In this document: one piece after another, positions 7,190 through 12,560 of the stretch
How positions within the stretch are numbered: the stretch's first letter is position 1
Layout of the letters: each line of letters opens with the position of its first letter
Origin: Lachnospiraceae bacterium
Lineage (GTDB): Bacteria; Bacillota; Clostridia; Lachnospirales; Lachnospiraceae
NCBI GenBank assembly: GCA_900770785.1
Contig: CAAGLJ010000212.1
Coordinates: 1-15,134 of the forward strand
Reading direction: 5' to 3'
DNA length: 15,134 nt
Position numbers and translations under genes: made by a program
The notes under the pieces: generated by a model
What the model saw: only the letters and a program-made list of their open reading frames with translations
Databases searched by the model: none
Told to the model about the DNA's origin: nothing

Positions 7190-8173
7190 TTATCTGGAAA
7201 ACAGAGATTGTCTTGCCCCCCGCATTGTACCACTGTTTTTCAGCACATCCTCCACCGCATCCATTCTGAGTCCCGCATCAATAAAATCACAGAATCTACA
7301 GAAGGGATAATTCTGGCGGCCATCCTTAATAGCCGCTCTGACCCTGCGGTATTCTTCACTGTTCCACGCCTCTTTTAAGGATACCTTTTTCAAATCTGCC
7401 AGAGTAGTGACCTCAAAATTATCACAGCAGCAGATTCCCATCCTTCCATCCGGGAAGATGAACATATCCGTAAAAGGCATAAGACAGGTTTCCTTAATCA
7501 CCTTTGTTTCATTCTTTTTATTCGGCGCACTTCCTGCACGATTGGTCAGCACCGCATCCATATAGCGAATCTGAATCAGGATATCCACAGCCGTAAATTC
7601 CTTTTCATGGGCTTTAACATATTCGTAGATTTCCTGGACATTATCATGGAGCTTCATATCCCTGCAATAGTTATTGATAATCAGCTGATCCACATAAGGA
7701 GTAATGGCCTTTAGCTTATCCACATCCAAAAGCAGTCCATTGGTGGACATGAAAATAAAGCAGTCCGGCAGCTGCCTGCGGCAGTATTCGTGAAACTCCA
7801 CTATTCTGGTATCCAGCCAGGGTTCATTATTTCCGTACAGGGTAAGATGTCCCTTATATCCCCAATCCCTTAACTGGTCAATAATCTTGTAAAACAGCTC
7901 ATCCTCCATCCGCTGATAAGGACGCTTTTCCGCATTTTTATTTGCGGTACAAAAGGAACAGGTGCTGTTGCATCTGTTGATCGTCTCCAGATTAACGATT
8001 AAGGGAAAAGGGGCCTCCTCTCCCTCTCTATAAAAATAATCGATGTATGCCTTCTGGGACTTTCTTCTGCTTAAAAACTGCAGGGTAAGGTAGCTGTTGC
8101 TGGAAATATTGGGTACACGCTTTTGCAGCTCCCATCCCAGTTTTCCCATGAAATTGTGTATTCTAATGGACAT
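7190..8173 (-). CDS. Radical SAM protein with SPASM/twitch-like C-terminus
   Basis: This is a 327-residue radical S-adenosylmethionine enzyme of unknown substrate. The core iron-sulfur motif is C68-x3-C72-x2-C75 (CNSTCSFC) after the first strand (LIVNLETINRC), followed by LTLYGNNEPWLD at about 110-121, which takes the place of the GGEP SAM-binding motif, and STNGLLLD at 143-150. The C-terminal third has C230 in CLMPFTDMFIFPDG, a CCC triplet at 248-250 and C292-x2-C295, enough to ligate one auxiliary cluster as in twitch/short SPASM proteins. An NRAGSAPN stretch (211-218) resembles radical SAM proteins found near polysaccharide genes, from memory only. The ATG has an AGGAGGAAGGA ribosome site. 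No precursor-peptide gene or partner is beside it. It starts 27 bases after the glyS terminator hairpin with no clear promoter, so it may depend on readthrough. Confidence 0.88.
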   Translation of the reverse strand: MSIRIHNFMGKLGWELQKRVPNISSNSYLTLQFLSRRKSQKAYIDYFYREGEEAPFPLIVNLETINRCNSTCSFCTANKNAEKRPYQRMEDELFYKIIDQLRDWGYKGHLTLYGNNEPWLDTRIVEFHEYCRRQLPDCFIFMSTNGLLLDVDKLKAITPYVDQLIINNYCRDMKLHDNVQEIYEYVKAHEKEFTAVDILIQIRYMDAVLTNRAGSAPNKKNETKVIKETCLMPFTDMFIFPDGRMGICCCDNFEVTTLADLKKVSLKEAWNSEEYRRVRAAIKDGRQNYPFCRFCDFIDAGLRMDAVEDVLKNSGTMRGARQSLFSR

Positions 8174-8199
8174 TCCTTCCTCCTCTCATCCTCCATTTC

Positions 8200-8227
8200 A
8201 AAAAAGGACCCCCGAAAGGTCCTTTTT
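8200..8227 (-). terminator. glyS intrinsic terminator
   Basis: AAAAAGGACC / GGTCCTTTTT form a 10-bp stem (8201-8210 with 8218-8227) around a 7-base loop. On the minus strand it ends in a run of six T. It begins 2 bases beyond the glyS stop. The symmetric A- and T-runs would also let it work on the plus strand. Confidence 0.9.
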
Positions 8228-8229
8228 GC

Positions 8230-9618
8230 TTAAAATGTAAATTTATCCGCAAAATATGCATCCAATTCAGCAATTTTTACTCTTTCCTGCTCCATGGAGT
8301 CGCGGAAACGAACGGTTACACTCTGATCCTCTTCTGATTCAAAATCGTAGGTAATGCAGAAAGGAGTTCCAATTTCATCCTGACGGCGATATCTCTTTCC
8401 AATGTTACCTCTGTCGTCATATTCACAGTTATATTTCTTGCTTAAGCTCTCAAAAATCTTCTCTGCACCCTCGTTCAGCTTCTTCGACAGCGGAAGAACG
8501 CCAATTTTAACCGGCGCCAGAGCAGGATGAAAGCGAAGCACAGTACGCACATCCCCTTCGCCAAGCTCTTCTTCATCATAAGCTGCACAGAGGAAGGCCA
8601 GTACCACACGGTCGGCTCCCAGAGAGGGTTCAATAACGTAGGGTACGTATTTCTCTCCCTTCTGGTCATCAAAGTAGGACATATCCTGACCGGATACATT
8701 CTGATGCTGGGTCAAATCGTAATCGGTTCTGTCTGCAATTCCCCAAAGCTCTCCCCAGCCAAAAGGAAATAAAAATTCAATATCCGTTGTTGCTTTGGAA
8801 TAGAAGGACAGCTCTTCCTTATCGTGATCTCTTACCCGCATCTCTTCTTCCTTGATGCCAAGAGTCTGTAACCAGTTAATACAGAAGGCTTTCCAGTAAG
8901 CAAACCACTCCAGATCCGTATCCGGCTCACAGAAAAATTCCAGCTCCATCTGCTCAAACTCTCTGGTTCTGAAGGTAAAGTTGCCAGGAGTTATTTCATT
9001 ACGGAAGGATTTTCCAATCTGACCGATGCCAAAGGGAATCTTCTTACGGGATGTCCGCTGAACATTCTTAAAGTTGACGAAAATACCCTGTGCTGTTTCC
9101 GGTCTTAAGTACACTGTATTTTTTGCATCCTCTGTTACTCCCTGAAAGGTTTTAAACATCAGATTAAACTGGCGGATATCGGTGAAATTATGCTTACCAC
9201 AGGTAGGACAGGCAATATTGTTGTCCTCAATGAAAGCCTTCATCTTATCCTGACTCCAGCCATCGATACTGCCGTCCAGGGTTACACCATGCTCTGCCGC
9301 ATAGTCTTCAATCAGTTTATCTGCCCGGAAACGCTCATGACACTCCCTACAGTCCATTAAAGGATCGGAAAAGCCCCCCAGATGTCCACTGGCTACCCAG
9401 GTCTGAGGATTCATTAAGATTGCACAGTCCACACCCACGTTATAGGGATTCTCCATAATAAATTTCTGCCACCATGCCTTCTTAACATTATTCTTCAACT
9501 CCACACCCAGATTACCATAGTCCCAGGTATTGGCGAGTCCTCCGTAAATTTCAGAACCAGGATATACAAAGCCTCTTGATTTGGCTAATGCTACAATTTT
9601 GTCCATCGTCTTTTCCAT
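8230..9618 (-). CDS. glyS: Glycyl-tRNA synthetase (alpha2 type)
   Basis: This is a single-chain class II glycyl-tRNA synthetase that charges tRNA-Gly; it is the archaeal/eukaryal-like dimeric type, not the GlyQ/GlyS tetramer. The product is 462 residues, typical of this form in Gram-positive bacteria. Visible are the N-terminal segment SRGFVYPGSEIYGGLAN with WDYGNLGVELK, two Cys pairs (C90-x2-C93 and C137-x2-C140) that probably bind zinc, LRPETAQG (171-178), class II motif 2 around FRNEITP...RTREFEQMELEFF (about 206-229), motif 3 EPSLGADRVVLAFL, and a C-terminal anticodon-binding domain starting near PVKIGVLPLSKKL. ATG at 9618 has AAAGGAG about 8 bases upstream. It has its own promoter and terminator and no T-box leader. 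Confidence 0.98.
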   Translation of the reverse strand: MEKTMDKIVALAKSRGFVYPGSEIYGGLANTWDYGNLGVELKNNVKKAWWQKFIMENPYNVGVDCAILMNPQTWVASGHLGGFSDPLMDCRECHERFRADKLIEDYAAEHGVTLDGSIDGWSQDKMKAFIEDNNIACPTCGKHNFTDIRQFNLMFKTFQGVTEDAKNTVYLRPETAQGIFVNFKNVQRTSRKKIPFGIGQIGKSFRNEITPGNFTFRTREFEQMELEFFCEPDTDLEWFAYWKAFCINWLQTLGIKEEEMRVRDHDKEELSFYSKATTDIEFLFPFGWGELWGIADRTDYDLTQHQNVSGQDMSYFDDQKGEKYVPYVIEPSLGADRVVLAFLCAAYDEEELGEGDVRTVLRFHPALAPVKIGVLPLSKKLNEGAEKIFESLSKKYNCEYDDRGNIGKRYRRQDEIGTPFCITYDFESEEDQSVTVRFRDSMEQERVKIAELDAYFADKFTF

Positions 9619-9676
9619 ATTCTATCTCCTTTAAGTCTTCCAACACTATTGTAACTGCTTGGCACAGTCTTGCTAC

Positions 9677-9705
9677 ATTATACCCGAGTGACTCATGTTT
9701 TTCAA
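9677..9705 (-). promoter_or_regulatory. glyS promoter
   Basis: On the minus strand TTGAAA (9700-9705), a 17-base spacer and TATAAT (9677-9682) make a near-consensus sigma-A promoter. It lies just after the recO terminator and would start a leader of about 50 bases before the glyS ATG. Confidence 0.88.
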
Positions 9706-9710
9706 CTGAT

Positions 9711-9751
9711 AAAAGTAAAAAGAAGATGCTGTCACAACAAAGACAGCATCT
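9711..9751 (-). terminator. Intrinsic terminator overlapping the recO stop
   Basis: AGATGCTGTC (9724-9733) and GACAGCATCT (9742-9751) form a 10-bp stem with an 8-base loop. On the minus strand the stem is followed by TCTTTTTACTTTT. The hairpin includes the last codons and the TGA stop of recO, so the gene end and the terminator share sequence. It should end the era-recO transcript just before the glyS promoter. Confidence 0.88.
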
Positions 9752-10379
9752 CCAGGCTTTTCATTTTCCGGTCTATGTAACGTTTTTGGTAGGTCTTTGC
9801 AATCTTCTGCAATTCTTCCAAAACCCGTTCATTAACCGTAAAGGTATACAGCTTTTCAATAGTGGAAGTCTCAATAAAATGGACTGTGTAGCGGGTGGAT
9901 TCCTGCCATACTCCCTCCGTTGGCATCCCCGGAAATTCTCCGTTCACCACCATGGCCTTCAGCTCAAAGATCACTTTTACCAGCGGATGAGACAGACTTT
10001 TTACGGAAAGTGCTTTCAGTGACTGATAAAGCAGCTTTAAAAGCTCCTTCTCATCATTATTCTCTCTGGCATAGTAATCACACATTTCCAAAAAGTACAT
10101 GCCGTAATAGGCCCCCTCAAAATCTACCCTTAAGCCTTCAAAAAACTGTTCAATCTGCACATCCGTCAGGGTATAGGCATTTCTCCCCGGATACAGAGTG
10201 AAGCTGCCAAAAGCAAACAGGTTCGTTGCCGCCATCAGTCTGGAGGTCTGCCTTCTTGCCCCTTTGGCAAAAACGGTTATTTTTCCTCTTTCTTTTGTTA
10301 ATAAAACCAGACGTCTGTCATATTCCCCCACAGGAGAACTACTTAAGACCAGACCTGTGACCTTCACCAGATCCTGCAT
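9732..10379 (-). CDS. recO: DNA repair protein RecO (short, cysteine-poor)
   Basis: RecO is the mediator that, with RecR, loads RecA on SSB-coated single-stranded DNA in recombinational repair. The product is 215 residues, shorter than the usual 240-255. The N-terminal OB-fold is clear at about residues 1-80: VTGLVLSSSPVGEYDRRLVLLT, the GKITVFAKGARR basic strand, and FGSFTLYPGRNAYTLTDVQIEQFF. The helical middle follows (YYGMYFLEMCDYYARENN). The four-cysteine zinc finger found in many RecO proteins is absent: only one cysteine (C100) exists in the whole chain. The ATG has AAGGAAGG a few bases upstream and lies 41 bases inside the end of the YqzL-like frame. Position after era supports the call. 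Confidence 0.92.
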   Translation of the reverse strand: MQDLVKVTGLVLSSSPVGEYDRRLVLLTKERGKITVFAKGARRQTSRLMAATNLFAFGSFTLYPGRNAYTLTDVQIEQFFEGLRVDFEGAYYGMYFLEMCDYYARENNDEKELLKLLYQSLKALSVKSLSHPLVKVIFELKAMVVNGEFPGMPTEGVWQESTRYTVHFIETSTIEKLYTFTVNERVLEELQKIAKTYQKRYIDRKMKSLEMLSLL

Positions 10380-10500
10380 GGGAACCTTCCTTCTCTTTGC
10401 TTTCCTTACTTTCCATATCTTCCTTTTTCGCTCTGAACTTCAGATAATCCTCCACTTTTCCTGTGGTCATAAACTGTCTCCAGCAGCTATCTTCCGTCAT
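10339..10500 (-). CDS. YqzL-like small protein
   Basis: This is a 53-residue frame found by hand translation between era and recO. It begins MTEDSCWRQFMTTGKVEDYL; residues W7, F10, T13-G14, Y19-L20 and F22 follow the W-x2-F-x2-TG-x4-YL pattern of the YqzL family, as I recall it from Bacillus, where the gene has exactly this place (era-yqzL-recO). The second half is highly charged and low in complexity (many K, E, S, G). A GGGGGA ribosome site lies about 8 bases before the ATG at 10500. Its last 41 bases overlap the start of recO in another frame, which suggests translational coupling. The function of YqzL is unknown. The weakly conserved tail could mean that only the first half is under selection. 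Confidence 0.75.
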   Translation of the reverse strand: MTEDSCWRQFMTTGKVEDYLKFRAKKEDMESKESKEKEGSHAGSGEGHRSGLK

Positions 10501-10549
10501 TTACGTATCCCCCAATCTTGTCCTGTCTGTGTTAGGTTAGAGAGGCCTT

Positions 10550-10578
10550 TTGATAAAAATGACCCCTCTTTTTATCAA
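10550..10578 (-). repeat. Inverted repeat in the era-yqzL gap
   Basis: TTGATAAAAA (10550-10559) and TTTTTATCAA (10569-10578) form a 10-bp stem around a 9-base C/G-containing loop. No T-run follows on the minus strand, so it is not a standard terminator. The loop sequence AGAGG could instead pair with a downstream CCTCT, giving an alternative fold. It sits in the roughly 105-base gap between era and the YqzL-like gene; the role is unknown. Confidence 0.5.
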
Positions 10579-10605
10579 GATTAGGGTTTGCTTATTTTGA
10601 TTTTC

Positions 10606-11520
10606 CTATTCGTTATCTTTGGGATTATAGCCGAAATTTTTTAGGAGGAAGTCACTGTCTCTCCAATCCTTTTTTACCTTCACCCAAAGCTGAAGGTTTA
10701 CCTGGCATTCCAGCATATCTTCAATCTCCGGACGGGCAAGGGAGCCGATTTTTTTCAGCATTTTTCCCTGTTTTCCGATAATCATCCCCTTATGACTGTC
10801 CTTTTCACAAACGATTGTGGCGTCGATATGGCAGATTCTGCCCTTCCACCTCATTCTGTCTATGGCTACCGCCACTCCATGGGGAATTTCCTCATCCAGA
10901 CATTTCAGCACCTTTTCCCGCACCAGCTCAGCAGCAATCTGCCGCTGGGGCTGATCCGTAACGGTATCCTCATCATAGAAAGGAATACCCTGGGGCAGGT
11001 ACTTGAAAATACAGTCTATAAGCCTGTCCGTATTACTCTTTTTCAAGGCAGAAACAGGGACGATTTCTGCAAAGTCAAGCTCCCCTCGATAGGCATCAAT
11101 AAAGGTAAGGATCTCTTCCTTTTTTACCCTGTCAATCTTATTGATAACCAGAAGAACAGGAACCTGCACTTTTTTGAGCTGTTCAATAATATGTCGATCC
11201 CCTGCACCGATAAAGGTGCCTGGCTCCACCAGCCAGAGAATGACATCCACCTCCGAAATGCTTCTCTGTGCCGTATTCATCATATAGCTGCCCAGCTTGT
11301 TCTTTGCCTTATGAATTCCGGGGGTGTCCACAAAAACGATCTGTCCCCTGTCATCCGTATAGACGGTCTGAATCCGGTTTCTGGTGGTCTGAGGCTTATG
11401 GGAGGTAATGGCAATCTTTTGTCCGATAAGGCTGTTCATCAGCGTAGATTTCCCTACGTTGGGCCGTCCAATCAGGGTAACAAACCCGGATTTATATTGG
11501 GATTTACTGATCTCTGTCAT
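10606..11520 (-). CDS. era: GTPase Era
   Basis: Era is an essential-type GTPase that binds the 3' end of 16S rRNA and helps 30S subunit maturation. The product is 304 residues, the usual length. G1 is GRPNVGKS (18-25), G3 DTPGIHKAKNKLG (from D65), G4 NKID (127-130) and G5 SALK (157-160). The C-terminal KH domain has GKQG (249-252) in GMIIGKQGKMLKKIG, the RNA-binding loop. The ATG lies inside the end of the DUF4349 gene (17-base overlap), and the nearest AGGAG is an unusually distant 16 bases upstream, so initiation may rely on ribosomes finishing the upstream gene. It leads the conserved era-yqzL-recO block. Confidence 0.97.
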   Translation of the reverse strand: MTEISKSQYKSGFVTLIGRPNVGKSTLMNSLIGQKIAITSHKPQTTRNRIQTVYTDDRGQIVFVDTPGIHKAKNKLGSYMMNTAQRSISEVDVILWLVEPGTFIGAGDRHIIEQLKKVQVPVLLVINKIDRVKKEEILTFIDAYRGELDFAEIVPVSALKKSNTDRLIDCIFKYLPQGIPFYDEDTVTDQPQRQIAAELVREKVLKCLDEEIPHGVAVAIDRMRWKGRICHIDATIVCEKDSHKGMIIGKQGKMLKKIGSLARPEIEDMLECQVNLQLWVKVKKDWRDSDFLLKNFGYNPKDNE

Positions 11521-12514
11521 AGTTTTTTTCGTCTTTCTCCTGTTTTTTTCCTGTTCTGAGCAGGGGGATATGAACCTTTGTCTTTTTTGCTGCTTCGTCT
11601 CTGTCCTGGTTCTTATGTCTTCTCTTCCATCTTGAGAACAGGCGTACTGCCAGAATGAGCATGAGGATTGCAGCAGCCCATACTGCCAGAACAGGCAGAG
11701 AAATCACAAACTCCACACAGAAATTTTTCAGTCCCTTTCCCACCCGGTAAGCATTGTCTGAAAAGCCCTTTTGAATTCTTTCCCAGGTTCCCATTTCCGG
11801 CTGAGGCGTATATCGCTCCACCTCTTCTATGTACAGATTAATGGTACTGTAATCTACCAGATTGTCGTAGGTACGAAGCTGAGTCTCCATACTCTCAATC
11901 TGATAGCGAACCTCCGAAAGCCTGCTTTCCAGAGCGATAATATCCTCTATGGTTTCTGCCCGCTCCAAAAGCTCCATCAGCCTCTGCTGTTCGGTCAAAA
12001 GCATCTTTTTATGGCTTTCCAAATCCACATAGGCTAAGGTTACATCCTCCACCGATTCATTCTCTCTGGTAACGTTTCCCTTTTCCTTTACCCGTCCGGT
12101 AAATTCATCCACCCTGTTCTGGGGTATCCTTATCTGGAGATGGGCGTTTCGGTTGCCGCTGCTGTACTGATTACCGTAGTAGGCCTCCCGGTACTCGATA
12201 TAACCGCCCAGCCTGGAAACCTGCTCTTCAAGACCTGCCATCAGCTCATCATAATTTTCCGTTTCTACGCTTAAATCCACTGTACGAATCAGCTTCCGGC
12301 CTGTTGACACGGGCTGGCTCAGTGCTGTCCCCTCCATGGTAACAGCACTGCTGTTTAAGGCAACTTCTGTACCGCTGCCAGCCTCAGCCTCCTCCATCAC
12401 CATCCTATCCACACCCACAGTACCTTTTGATGCACTGCCACAGGCGGTTAAAAAAATGGTAATGGCACAAACCGTTAAAAGAATCAGACTGCTTTTTCCT
12501 TCTTTCTTTTTCAT
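11504..12514 (-). CDS. DUF4349 lipoprotein with C-terminal membrane helix
   Basis: This is a 336-residue envelope protein of the DUF4349 family, function unknown. It starts with a lipoprotein signal (MKKKEGK, hydrophobic core, lipobox LTAC with lipidated C25). A folded region around IRTVDLSVETENYDELMAGLEEQVSRLGGYIEY follows, then NAHLQIRIPQNRVDEF, a long heptad-rich coiled coil (DLESHKKMLLTEQQRLMELLERAE...MRTYDNL-type helix), and STINLYIEEVE. A transmembrane helix lies at about residues 268-293, with a strongly basic tail inside (RWKRRHK). It should therefore be held at both ends. ATG at 12514 has AGAGGGAG about 7 bases upstream; a longer frame from 12598 would overlap the protease gene and bury the signal peptide. 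It lies 46 bases after the protease gene and overlaps era. Confidence 0.87.
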   Translation of the reverse strand: MKKKEGKSSLILLTVCAITIFLTACGSASKGTVGVDRMVMEEAEAGSGTEVALNSSAVTMEGTALSQPVSTGRKLIRTVDLSVETENYDELMAGLEEQVSRLGGYIEYREAYYGNQYSSGNRNAHLQIRIPQNRVDEFTGRVKEKGNVTRENESVEDVTLAYVDLESHKKMLLTEQQRLMELLERAETIEDIIALESRLSEVRYQIESMETQLRTYDNLVDYSTINLYIEEVERYTPQPEMGTWERIQKGFSDNAYRVGKGLKNFCVEFVISLPVLAVWAAAILMLILAVRLFSRWKRRHKNQDRDEAAKKTKVHIPLLRTGKKQEKDEKNYDRDQ

Positions 12515-12560
12515 CTGTTTCTCCCTCTTTGAAATGAATCTTCTTAAATCACTTCGGTTC

